The notes under the pieces are model-generated. The model searched no databases. It saw nothing but the letters and a program-made list of their open reading frames with translations, and had not been told where the DNA came from. Made by a program: the position numbers and the translations under genes. Below are positions 6,561 to 12,962 of a stretch of 12,962 nt of DNA, one piece after another (the first letter of the stretch is position 1; each line of letters starts with the position of its first letter). Source of the stretch: an uncultured Chlorobiaceae bacterium (GTDB taxonomy: Bacteria; Bacteroidota; Chlorobiia; Chlorobiales; Chlorobiaceae); the NCBI GenBank assembly GCA_903917955.1, contig CAIXCO010000215.1:1-12962 (forward strand), given 5' to 3'.

Positions 6561-6821
6561 TTACTTTTTAGGAGCAAGAGCTGATGTGACGTTCTGGAAA
6601 ACCTGTCCGACGGTGTTCAGGACGTTGCCAATAAGATCAGAAGAGATCTTGACTGCGTTTCCTACCAAGTCAGAAGAGGTCTTGACAAGAGGCTCAATAA
6701 CCTGGCCTGCGGCCTTGATTCCGAGGCTGATCAGGTCAACCTGCTGTTGAGCAAGTGTGCCTACGGTTTTCAAAAGATTGTTGAGCGCAACTGAGAAATC
6801 ATTGATTGGTTCGTTTGCCAT
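6561..6821 (-). CDS. csmB: Chlorosome envelope protein, CsmB/CsmF family
   Basis: The 86-residue protein is placed in the chlorosome envelope, the lipid-protein monolayer around the bacteriochlorophyll antenna of green sulfur bacteria. The C-terminus NTVGQVFQNVTSALAPKK and the VIEPLVKTSSDLVGN segment match the CsmB/CsmF type. The whole protein is amphipathic and helical, with no Cys, Trp or His. Family members are about 75 residues from memory; the extra length is explained by an 11-residue tandem duplication, VKTSSDLVGNA followed by VKISSDLIGNV (about 45-66). There is no Shine-Dalgarno sequence. Its upstream region carries a TACAAT -10 box and two tandem dyads. I am confident of the family; the choice of CsmB over the paralogue CsmF is less sure, so the symbol is provisional. 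This gene is the main reason for assigning the window to the Chlorobiaceae. Confidence 0.88.
   Translation of the reverse strand: MANEPINDFSVALNNLLKTVGTLAQQQVDLISLGIKAAGQVIEPLVKTSSDLVGNAVKISSDLIGNVLNTVGQVFQNVTSALAPKK
6637..6686 (-). repeat. 33-bp tandem duplication inside csmB
   Basis: The 17-mers at 6637-6653 and 6670-6686 are identical at 16 positions and are exactly 33 bases apart. They encode the consecutive units VKTSSDLVGNA and VKISSDLIGNV. Eleven residues make three helical turns, so the copy lengthens an amphipathic helix without changing its polar face. Confidence 0.8.
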
Positions 6822-6864
6822 GGTATTTATTGTTTAGGTTTATTAAGGTAGTTGTTGGTAAAAA

Positions 6865-6870
6865 ATTGTA
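6865..6870 (-). promoter_or_regulatory. csmB promoter, -10 box
   Basis: On the minus strand TACAAT (5/6 to TATAAT) lies about 45 bases before the csmB ATG, giving a leader near 35-40 bases. No good -35 hexamer is present at the right spacing (GGAATA at 17 bases). The place where a -35 would lie is instead occupied by tandem dyads, which suggests dependence on an activator. An alternative promoter with TTGCTT and TGTATT 17 bases apart lies slightly further upstream. Confidence 0.4.
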
Positions 6871-6901
6871 TTCCCCAAAATACAAAGTATTCCTTCAATA
6901 C
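6866..6901 (-). promoter_or_regulatory. Two tandem dyads upstream of csmB, operator candidate
   Basis: Read on the plus strand, the first dyad is TTGTATT-6-AATACAA (6866-6885) and the second GTATT-5-AATAC (6887-6901). Both begin GTATTCC and end AATAC, and the two copies are 18-19 bases apart, close to two helical turns. They cover the -10 to -35 zone of the putative csmB promoter, a layout typical of binding by a dimeric regulator. Confidence 0.45.
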
Positions 6902-6951
6902 AAGCAATAAATCCGGTAAACTCCCATTTTTTTGGGCACTTTTCCCTTCTT

Positions 6952-7135
6952 TTAAAATTCATTGCGGGCGATGAGTTCATTCGCTCTCTTTTCACACTCA
7001 ACCAGCCATCCTGCAGATGACTCTGCTCTGGGCAACCCTTTTCTGTGTAGTTCTTTGATGATTATCAGAAATATGCGTACTTTTGCCTGCAAGATCCTCT
7101 TTTAACGTGTTCTGTAACCCAATGAAATCAACCAT
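6952..7135 (-). pseudogene. Probable small protein gene split by a frameshift
   Basis: On the minus strand a frame opens at ATG 7135-7133 and reads protein-like sequence for 24 codons (start MVDFIGLQNTLKEDLAGKST, then HISD). In that frame it then degenerates until a TGA at 7000-6998. Skipping one base (7063) moves into a second frame that continues as IIKELHRKGLPRAESSAGWL and ends WLVECEKRANELIARNEF before TAA at 6954-6952. The joined product would have 60 residues, rich in charged helix formers. I do not recognise the family. The second frame alone has no ATG, only a possible TTG at 7092. The proposed ATG overlaps, on the opposite strand, the ATG at 7134 of the lipoprotein gene, so the true start is uncertain. 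It could be a decayed gene, a sequencing error or, less likely, a programmed shift. Confidence 0.4.
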
Positions 7136-7859
7136 GAAAAGAACTGCTGCTCTCCTGCTCCTTTCAACGCTGACACTTCTTCCCGGCTGCTCAAAAAAAA
7201 CAGATTCTGCAAAACCGGGAAGTGCGGTGGAGCCTTCATCAAGCTCAACGCCAAGGCGTTACGAGTTACAGTCGGGTATTGTCACCTATGAGCCAATGGT
7301 GCTGATGGGGATAAAGAGTGTCACAACCCTTTACTTCGATGATTACGGGCGCAGGGAGGCAAGAGAGAGCGTGACAGATTCGAATATCATGGGCATGAAA
7401 TCGCATGAAAAAAAAGTGGATATCACGGATGGTGATTTTATGATCTCCTACGAAGCTGAAAAAATTGTCAATGGCAAGGATGAGACCAGCAAGGTAGCTA
7501 CAAAAACAGACCTCAGAAAGTTCAAAGAGATGGCCATGAAGATGGGTGCGGAGATTGGCGAACAAATGAAAAAGGATTTCGACTATCGTGAAGAGGGTTC
7601 GGAAGTTATTGCAGGTGTTACTGGTACAAAATACTCAGTATCGTTGAACAGGGAGCAAAAAGATCAGAGGGTTTACGGTGTGCTCTACAAAAAAATTGCT
7701 CTCAAGACCCAGATGGGTGCCATAACGGTCAAGGCCGCAACGATCGAGGAAAATGTTGCTGTTCCCGCCACAAAATTTGAGGTACCGACAGGCTACACCA
7801 TTAAAGAGGTCGATCTGGAAAAAGAGATGGCGGGACCACGCGGAAGCGGGAATGAATAG
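7122..7859 (+). CDS. Lipoprotein of unknown function
   Basis: The product is 245 residues with a lipoprotein signal: positively charged start MKSTMKR, hydrophobic core, and lipobox LLPGC with Cys23 as the lipidation site. A Ser/Pro-rich linker (about 24-43) precedes the mature domain. YELQSGIVTYEPMVLMGIKSV with TLYFDDYGRREA resembles the FDDYG-containing proteins of the Bacteroidetes-Chlorobi group, which may adopt a LolA-like beta fold; this is inference. Met-rich stretches (SNIMGMKSHEKK, EMAMKMGAEIGEQM) are notable. The start is set at the first of two ATGs (7122, 7134), both giving a normal signal peptide; neither has a Shine-Dalgarno sequence, and the frame is open back to a TTG at 7083. 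An HD-domain gene follows after nine bases, so the two are probably one operon. Confidence 0.85.
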   Translation: MKSTMKRTAALLLLSTLTLLPGCSKKTDSAKPGSAVEPSSSSTPRRYELQSGIVTYEPMVLMGIKSVTTLYFDDYGRREARESVTDSNIMGMKSHEKKVDITDGDFMISYEAEKIVNGKDETSKVATKTDLRKFKEMAMKMGAEIGEQMKKDFDYREEGSEVIAGVTGTKYSVSLNREQKDQRVYGVLYKKIALKTQMGAITVKAATIEENVAVPATKFEVPTGYTIKEVDLEKEMAGPRGSGNE

Positions 7860-7868
7860 AGTTATGTT

Positions 7869-8441
7869 GTGGGTTTTGAAACAACGTTGAACCCACACGA
7901 AATGAATGTGCTCCACGAATGTGTTTTGCTTGATGAATTGCTCGCAGGCTACCGTCAGCCACTCGGCCCTGATTACGACGCCTACCGCAACCACTGCATG
8001 CGTGTGTTCAACTTCTGCATTGCTCTTGCAGGCAAAAGCAGTGCAGAAGAGAATAAAATCATCATTGCCGCAGTTTTTCATGATCTCGGCATCTGGACCG
8101 AGAACACTTTTGACTACCTTATTCCCTCCCAACTGCTGGCGCAGCGTTATCTGGAAAAGAGTTTTAAGGCATCGTGGTGCAAGGAGATAGATGCGATGAT
8201 CGGCGAGCATCACAAGCTTACCCGCTATCGGGCAAATCCCCAGTGGCTGGTCGAAGCGTTCAGAAAAGCAGACAGGATAGATCTTTCGGGTGGCCTGTTG
8301 CGCTATCGTCTGCCGGATGATTTTGTTTCAGATGTGCTTGATGCCTTTCCAAACGCCGGGTTTCATACCATGCTTGCCCAGCTCATCCTCAAACGGATGA
8401 AAAGTCATCCGCTCAGCCCGCTGCCAATGGTAAGATGGTAG
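7869..8441 (+). CDS. HD domain-containing protein
   Basis: The 190-residue cytosolic protein carries an HD metal-dependent phosphohydrolase fold. The metal ligands are visible in order: His42 (YRNHCMRVFNF), His71-Asp72 (AAVFHDLGIW), a conserved histidine pair (GEHHKL, 114-115) and Asp135 (RKADRIDLSGG). HD proteins hydrolyse phosphate esters such as nucleotides; the substrate is not predictable here. The GTG start at 7869 has a weak AGAG seven bases upstream and lies nine bases after the lipoprotein stop. An ATG at 7902 giving MNVLHECVLLDE is an equally plausible start and would shorten the protein by 11 residues without touching the domain. The gene ends at a strong terminator and converges on metH. 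Confidence 0.88.
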   Translation: MGFETTLNPHEMNVLHECVLLDELLAGYRQPLGPDYDAYRNHCMRVFNFCIALAGKSSAEENKIIIAAVFHDLGIWTENTFDYLIPSQLLAQRYLEKSFKASWCKEIDAMIGEHHKLTRYRANPQWLVEAFRKADRIDLSGGLLRYRLPDDFVSDVLDAFPNAGFHTMLAQLILKRMKSHPLSPLPMVRW

Positions 8442-8454
8442 TGTTATCAGTAAT

Positions 8455-8487
8455 CCGGAGCAATAGCCAGCCATTGCTCCGGGTTTT
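8455..8487 (+). terminator. Rho-independent terminator of the lipoprotein-HD operon
   Basis: CCGGAGCAAT (8455-8464) and ATTGCTCCGG (8473-8482) form a perfect 10-bp stem with an 8-base loop, followed by GTTTTG. It lies 13 bases after the HD-gene stop. On the minus strand no T tract follows, so it is not a good terminator for metH. Confidence 0.85.
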
Positions 8488-8501
8488 GACAGGGGAGCCC
8501 T

Positions 8502-11500
8502 CTACTCAGGGTCGTAGTTCAAGACCGGGGCAAGCCACCTCTCGGTCACCTTCACCTCCATCCCCTTGCGTCCAGCGTACTCTTCAACCTGGTCACGTCC
8601 GATTTTGCCAAGCATAAAGTATTTTGCCTGCGGGTGGGCCAGGTAGAGACCGCAGACCGAAGCGGCAGGCTTCATGGCAAATGTTTCGGTCAGTGTGATG
8701 CCGGTGTTGGTCTCCGCATTCAGCAGGGTAAAGAGCTCCGCTTTCTCCGTATGATCGGGGCAGGCTGGATAGCCGGGAGCAGGACGGATTCCCTGATACT
8801 TCTCTGCCAGCAGCTCGTCGATACGGAGTGACTCGCAGGGGAGGGGGTGGCATGCGCAACTGGGCCTCTTTTCAACTGCCTCATAGCCCCAGAGCTCCTT
8901 GCGCACACGCTCATGCAGCATCTCGGCAAAGGCTTCCGCCAGACGATCGGCCAGCGCCTGCGTCATAATGCGGTGGTAATCATCCTGCTGGTCGCTGAAC
9001 TCCTTGAGCAGCTTCTCAATGCCAAGCCCGGCGGTGACGGCAAAGCCTCCAATGTAATCAACCAGCCCCGAACTGACAGGTGCAATAAAATCGGCCAAAG
9101 CGAGATTGGGCTCACTGGCACCCTTCTCCTGCTGCTGGCGGAGGGTGTGCAGGGTGGTGAGGATAGTTGTGCGGCTCTCGTCGGTGTAGACTTCAATGTC
9201 ATCCCCTGAGCTGTTGGCCGGAAAGAGCCCCGCAACACCTTTCAGGATTGGCAGTTGCTCCCTCTCAATCCGGTCAAGCAGGCTGTTGGCGTCGTTGAAG
9301 AGCTTTGTTGCTTCCACTCCATACTTCGTATCATCAAAAATCTGCGGGTAGCGGCCATGCAGCTCCCATGCCATGAAAAAGGGTGTCCAGTCGATATAGG
9401 GGCGCAGTTCCGAAGCTGTAACCTTTTCAAAGAGGGTAATTCCCGGTTTTAGCGGCTTGTAGATAGCCGTCGGAAGTGCAGGACGATTGTTACGTGCCTC
9501 CTGGAGCGACAGGTACTTGATGGCGGAGTTGCGTGACGCATGGCTTTCGCGCAGTCCGGCCTGTTCCATTTTGAGCTGGGCAATGTAAGCGGGGCTGAGC
9601 GTCGGGTTGAGCAGGCTGTTGACCACCGGCACGCTTCGTGAAGCATCGAGCACCTGAACAACCGGGCCAGAATAGACCGGCGCAATTTTCACGGCGGTGT
9701 GCATTCTCGAGGTGGTGGCTCCCCCGATGAGAAGCGGGATTTTCATGCCAAGCCGCTCCATCTCGCTGGCAACATGCACCATTTCGTCGAGCGAAGGGGT
9801 GATAAGGCCGCTCAGGCCAAGCAGGTCAGCTTTTTCGCGCTCAACGGCTTCAAGAATCTTGTCGCACGGCATCATGACGCCAATATCGACCACATCGTAG
9901 TTGTTACAGGCAAGCACAACAGCGACAATATTTTTGCCGATATCGTGCACATCCCCCTTGACCGTTGCAAGCAGCACCTTGGCCGCCGCACGGGTATCCT
10001 TGTTCAGCGCCTTCTCCGCTTCGATGTACGGCAGCAGCACGGCCACCGAGCGCTTCATCACACGGGCGCTTTTGACCACCTGCGGCAAAAACATCTTCCC
10101 TTCGGCAAAGAGGTCACCAATGGCATTCATCCCGTTCATCAGCGGTCCTTCAATCACCTGGAGCGGGCTTGGATAGAGCTGGCGGGCCTCTTCGGTATCC
10201 TCCTCAATATGCTCCACAATCCCTTTGATCAGTGCGTGGCGCAGCCGCTCCTCAACCGGCAGGCTCCTCCATTCAGCCGCCTTGGCCTCCGTTTTTTCAC
10301 CGCCATTTTGAATAGTTTCAGCAAAGCTGACGAGGCGCTCAGTCGCATCCGGACGACGGTTGAGCAGCACATCCTCAACCCGCACCAGAAGCTCAGGCTC
10401 AATATCCTCATAGATGGCAAGCTGGCCTGCGTTCACAATACCCATGTCGAGCCCGGCTTGAATGGCGTGATAGAGGAAGGCCGCGTGCATCGCCTCACGA
10501 ACCGTTTCGTTGCCACGGAACGAGAAGGAGACATTGCTGATACCGCCGGAGACCTTTGCATAAGGGAGGTTCTCCTTTATCCACACAACAGTCTGGATAA
10601 AATCGACCGCATAGTTGTTGTGCTCTTCAATTCCGGTGGCAACCGTCAGCACATTGGGATCAAAAATAATATCCTCCGCAGGGAAGCCCACCTGTTGTGT
10701 CAGAATGTCGTAGGCGCGTTTGCAGATTTCAATGCGGCGCCAGAAACTGTCGGCCTGTCCTGCTTCGTCGAACGCCATAACCACGGCGGCAGCTCCGTAC
10801 TGCAACACCTTGCGTGCCCTCTCGCGGAAAAGCTCCTCACCCTCCTTGAGGCTGATGGAGTTGACAATACTTTTGCCCTGAACGCAGCGCAGGCCGCTCT
10901 CAATGACCGACCATTTCGAGCTGTCGATCATCACCGGTACGCGTGAAATTTCCGGCTCGGAGCCAATCAGGTTGAGAAACTCCTTCATTACCGCTTCAGA
11001 GTCAAGCATTCCCTCATCCACATTGACATCAATCACCTGCGCACCACTCTCCACCTGCTGGCGGGCAATCGAGAGCGCCTCGTCGTAGTTTCCCTGCTTG
11101 ATAAGGCGGGCGAATTTTTTTGATCCGGTCACATTGGTGCGCTCGCCCACATTGACAAAGCCCGTCGTGCGGTTGACCAGAAGCGGCTCAAGACCGGAGA
11201 GCTGTAACTCATGCTTTTTCAGAGGGCGCTGGCGCGGCTTGATATGTTTGACCGCCTCGGCAATCGCCTTGATATGGCCCGGAGTGGTACCGCAGCAGCC
11301 ACCCACAATATTGACAAAACCTGAGGTGGCAAAATCGGCAATCTGCTCGGCCATATAGGCGGGGGAGTCGTCATACTCACCGAACTCATTCGGCAGCCCC
11401 GCATTGGGATAGACGCTCACATAGCTCTCAGCAATTCCAGCCATTGCCTGAATGAAGGGGCGCATCTGTTTTGAACCAAGGGCACAATTGAGCCCGATGG

Positions 11501-12218
11501 AGAGCAGGTCGGGTGTATGGGCAATGGAGATCCAGAACGCCTCCGTCGTCTGGCCGGAGAGGGTGCGCCCGCTGGCGTCCACAACTGTGCCGGAGACCAT
11601 CACCGGTACGCGCACGCTGGTACGGTTGAAAAACTCTTCAATCGAAAAGAGGGCCGCCTTGCAGTTCAGCGTATCAAAGACCGTCTCAACAAGCAGCAGG
11701 TCAACACCACCCTCCATAAGCCCCTCAAGTTGCAGGGTGTAATTCTCAACCACCTCCTCGAAAGTGACCGCCCGGAAGCCGGGATTATTCACATCCGGCG
11801 AAAGCGAGAGCGTCTTGCTGGTCGGGCCGATGGAGCCTGCAACAAAGCGGGGTTTATCAGGAGTGCGTGCGGTATACTCATCCGCCGCTTTTCGCGCAAG
11901 GCGGGCCGCCTCAACATTCAGCTCCTTCACCAGCTCAGAGGCATTGTAGTCAGCCTGCGAAATCGGGTTGGCATTGAAGGTGTTGGTTTCGATAATGTCG
12001 GAACCAGCTTCAAGAAAGTCGCAATGGAGTGCATAAATAATATCCGGGCGGGTCAGTACAAGAATATCGTTGTTCCCGATAAGCGGATGCGAGTGGTCGG
12101 CAAACCGTGTGCCCCGATAATCAGTTTCCTGTAATTTATGGCGCTGAATCATGGTGCCCATCGCACCATCAAGCACAAGAATGCGCTCTTTGAGCAGTTT
12201 GAGTAGTGTGTCCTTCAT
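8502..12218 (-). CDS. metH: Cobalamin-dependent methionine synthase
   Basis: The 1238-residue enzyme transfers the methyl group of 5-methyltetrahydrofolate to homocysteine through cob(I)alamin. All four modules are present. The homocysteine domain (1-325) has zinc ligands Cys245 and the pair Cys308-Cys309 in GGCCGTTPGHI. The pterin domain (about 350-620) has VGERTNVTGSKKF. The cobalamin cap and Rossmann domain (about 640-890) has DVHDIGKN with axial His758. The AdoMet reactivation domain (about 900-1238) has RPAPGYPACPDHTEK. Length is slightly above the E. coli enzyme (1227), partly from a Cys/His-rich insertion at about 1117-1130. There is no Shine-Dalgarno sequence. A hydrolase gene lies 69 bases upstream on the same strand. 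The gap is too short for a cobalamin riboswitch and I see no SAM riboswitch, so regulation is not visible here. Confidence 0.98.
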   Translation of the reverse strand: MKDTLLKLLKERILVLDGAMGTMIQRHKLQETDYRGTRFADHSHPLIGNNDILVLTRPDIIYALHCDFLEAGSDIIETNTFNANPISQADYNASELVKELNVEAARLARKAADEYTARTPDKPRFVAGSIGPTSKTLSLSPDVNNPGFRAVTFEEVVENYTLQLEGLMEGGVDLLLVETVFDTLNCKAALFSIEEFFNRTSVRVPVMVSGTVVDASGRTLSGQTTEAFWISIAHTPDLLSIGLNCALGSKQMRPFIQAMAGIAESYVSVYPNAGLPNEFGEYDDSPAYMAEQIADFATSGFVNIVGGCCGTTPGHIKAIAEAVKHIKPRQRPLKKHELQLSGLEPLLVNRTTGFVNVGERTNVTGSKKFARLIKQGNYDEALSIARQQVESGAQVIDVNVDEGMLDSEAVMKEFLNLIGSEPEISRVPVMIDSSKWSVIESGLRCVQGKSIVNSISLKEGEELFRERARKVLQYGAAAVVMAFDEAGQADSFWRRIEICKRAYDILTQQVGFPAEDIIFDPNVLTVATGIEEHNNYAVDFIQTVVWIKENLPYAKVSGGISNVSFSFRGNETVREAMHAAFLYHAIQAGLDMGIVNAGQLAIYEDIEPELLVRVEDVLLNRRPDATERLVSFAETIQNGGEKTEAKAAEWRSLPVEERLRHALIKGIVEHIEEDTEEARQLYPSPLQVIEGPLMNGMNAIGDLFAEGKMFLPQVVKSARVMKRSVAVLLPYIEAEKALNKDTRAAAKVLLATVKGDVHDIGKNIVAVVLACNNYDVVDIGVMMPCDKILEAVEREKADLLGLSGLITPSLDEMVHVASEMERLGMKIPLLIGGATTSRMHTAVKIAPVYSGPVVQVLDASRSVPVVNSLLNPTLSPAYIAQLKMEQAGLRESHASRNSAIKYLSLQEARNNRPALPTAIYKPLKPGITLFEKVTASELRPYIDWTPFFMAWELHGRYPQIFDDTKYGVEATKLFNDANSLLDRIEREQLPILKGVAGLFPANSSGDDIEVYTDESRTTILTTLHTLRQQQEKGASEPNLALADFIAPVSSGLVDYIGGFAVTAGLGIEKLLKEFSDQQDDYHRIMTQALADRLAEAFAEMLHERVRKELWGYEAVEKRPSCACHPLPCESLRIDELLAEKYQGIRPAPGYPACPDHTEKAELFTLLNAETNTGITLTETFAMKPAASVCGLYLAHPQAKYFMLGKIGRDQVEEYAGRKGMEVKVTERWLAPVLNYDPE

Positions 12219-12287
12219 TCGATGTTTTTTCGAGTTAAAGCGTGGCGGTGGTTAAAAAAAGAGAATATACAGCTTAGGCCCGGATGA

Positions 12288-12962
12288 TTACTCTTTTTCA
12301 GCAGCGTGAGGCACCCTCTTTTCAAGCCAGGAGCACATCAGCTCAACGCCATCGTCAGAGATCTGGTGTGCCATCGGGTATTGGCGCCAGGTGAGATCCT
12401 CCACATGCTCCTCCAGCCACGCTTTTGCTGCCAGCCCCTTTGCAATCGGCAGAACCTCGTCAAAGCTGCCATGCATTACCAAAAAGGGGAGCTTGCGCAA
12501 AGCAGGTTTCAGTGTTTCGTGCGGCATGGTTTTATCAGGCAACTGCCCTGAACAGGCAATGACGCCATGCAGCAGCTCCGGAGCAAGAAAAGCCATCAGA
12601 TAGCTCATCACCGTTCCCTGGCTGAACCCCATGAGAAATACCTTGTTGCCCAGAGGCTGGTACTCGGCAATACTTTCGCGGATAAAACCGATCAACTGCT
12701 CGGCAGCCCGTTGTGCTTCACCATGATCCACTCTGATTCCGGTCGGGGTAAACTCAAGAGGGAACCAGGCAAACATCCCAACGTCCATCTCCTGAGGTGC
12801 CCGTACACTGATATAGCGGAGCTCCGGACTCAGCGACGGCGCAAGCTGAATCAAATCCTTTTCGTTGCTGCCATAACCGTGCAGCATTATCATAAGTGGA
12901 GCGTTTTCCGGATTTGCCGGAGCAAGTTCAAGATAGGTCAGCGAAAGATGGCGTCGTTGCAG
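12288..12962 (-). CDS. Alpha/beta hydrolase, carboxylesterase/phospholipase family (5' end missing)
   Basis: The frame runs off the right edge without a start, giving 224 visible residues. In-frame codons continue upstream of the ATG at 12893 as HLSLTYLELAPANPENAPL, which is normal for the N-terminus of this family, so 12893 is an internal Met and the real start lies outside the window. The fold belongs to the Abhydrolase_2 carboxylesterase/phospholipase group (YpfH-like). Seen in order are the oxyanion loop LHGYGSN, the nucleophile elbow GFSQG (Ser114 of the visible part), the acid FDEVLP (Asp168) and MAHQIS (His199), a complete Ser-Asp-His triad. The protein is cytosolic with no signal visible. 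The physiological ester substrate is unknown. metH follows after 69 bases with no clear terminator between, so read-through into metH is possible. Confidence 0.93.
   Translation of the reverse strand: MQRRHLSLTYLELAPANPENAPLMIMLHGYGSNEKDLIQLAPSLSPELRYISVRAPQEMDVGMFAWFPLEFTPTGIRVDHGEAQRAAEQLIGFIRESIAEYQPLGNKVFLMGFSQGTVMSYLMAFLAPELLHGVIACSGQLPDKTMPHETLKPALRKLPFLVMHGSFDEVLPIAKGLAAKAWLEEHVEDLTWRQYPMAHQISDDGVELMCSWLEKRVPHAAEKE

Noticed and set aside
6971..7105. 44-codon plus-strand frame (MSSFALFSHSTS...) upstream of the lipoprotein gene
   Set aside because: It mirrors the more protein-like minus-strand frames in the same stretch and has a Ser/Phe-rich, shadow-like composition.
7635..8213. 192-codon minus-strand open frame over the lipoprotein/HD genes
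   Set aside because: It spans parts of two genes on the opposite strand that have a lipobox and HD metal ligands; its translation is Cys/His/Phe-rich without a motif.
9699..10946. 415-codon open frame on the plus strand, antisense to metH
   Set aside because: It lies wholly inside metH, which has full family identity. Its translation is His/Arg/Asn-rich and shows no domain or plausible start context; this is a shadow caused by metH codon use.
12219..12287. Possible cobalamin or SAM riboswitch upstream of metH
   Set aside because: Only 69 bases separate metH from the upstream gene, too short for a cobalamin riboswitch, and no conserved B12-box or SAM-box core was found.

Overview
The window most likely comes from a green sulfur bacterium (Chlorobiaceae, Chlorobium/Pelodictyon type). 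The main evidence is a small minus-strand gene for a chlorosome envelope protein of the CsmB/CsmF family (6561-6821). Several gene types also common in the Bacteroidetes-Chlorobi group fit this (DUF4282, YkuD_2 L,D-transpeptidase, an FDDYG-type lipoprotein), as does the scarcity of Shine-Dalgarno sequences. The exact species cannot be told from the sequence.

Layout. 1-95 is the 3' part of a 5S rRNA, the end of an rRNA operon running in from the left. It is closed by a strong bidirectional terminator shared with the convergent pgl gene (6-phosphogluconolactonase, minus). From 1297 to 6503 six genes run on the plus strand: a multi-pass membrane protein, a DUF4282 membrane protein, a third membrane protein with a Gly/Tyr-rich segment, a secreted SIMPL (DUF541/YggE-like) protein, and two adjacent but unrelated-subfamily L,D-transpeptidases (YkuD_2 type, then YcbB/LdtD type). 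This stretch reads as a cell-envelope block: small membrane proteins, a periplasmic protein and peptidoglycan cross-linking enzymes. At least two transcription units are likely, because a promoter candidate sits just before the transpeptidase pair.

6508-6545 is a second bidirectional terminator between the transpeptidase operon and the convergent csmB gene. csmB carries an 11-residue internal tandem duplication, and its upstream region has two tandem dyads next to a good -10 box. Further upstream on the same strand is a roughly 60-residue reading frame that is continuous only if one base is removed. It looks like a frameshifted small gene, and it overlaps the start of a divergent plus-strand lipoprotein gene (7122-7859). 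An HD-domain protein (7869-8441) follows the lipoprotein and ends at a perfect 10-bp stem terminator.

The right third is minus strand: a full-length cobalamin-dependent methionine synthase metH (8502-12218), preceded 69 bp upstream by an alpha/beta hydrolase of the carboxylesterase/phospholipase family. The hydrolase is cut at its 5' end by the window edge. MetH has all expected catalytic residues plus a short Cys/His-rich insertion in the reactivation domain.

No CRISPR array, insertion sequence, tRNA or phage gene was seen. The strongest candidates for something undescribed are the small membrane-protein block before the transpeptidases, the tandem dyads before csmB and the broken small gene between csmB and the lipoprotein.
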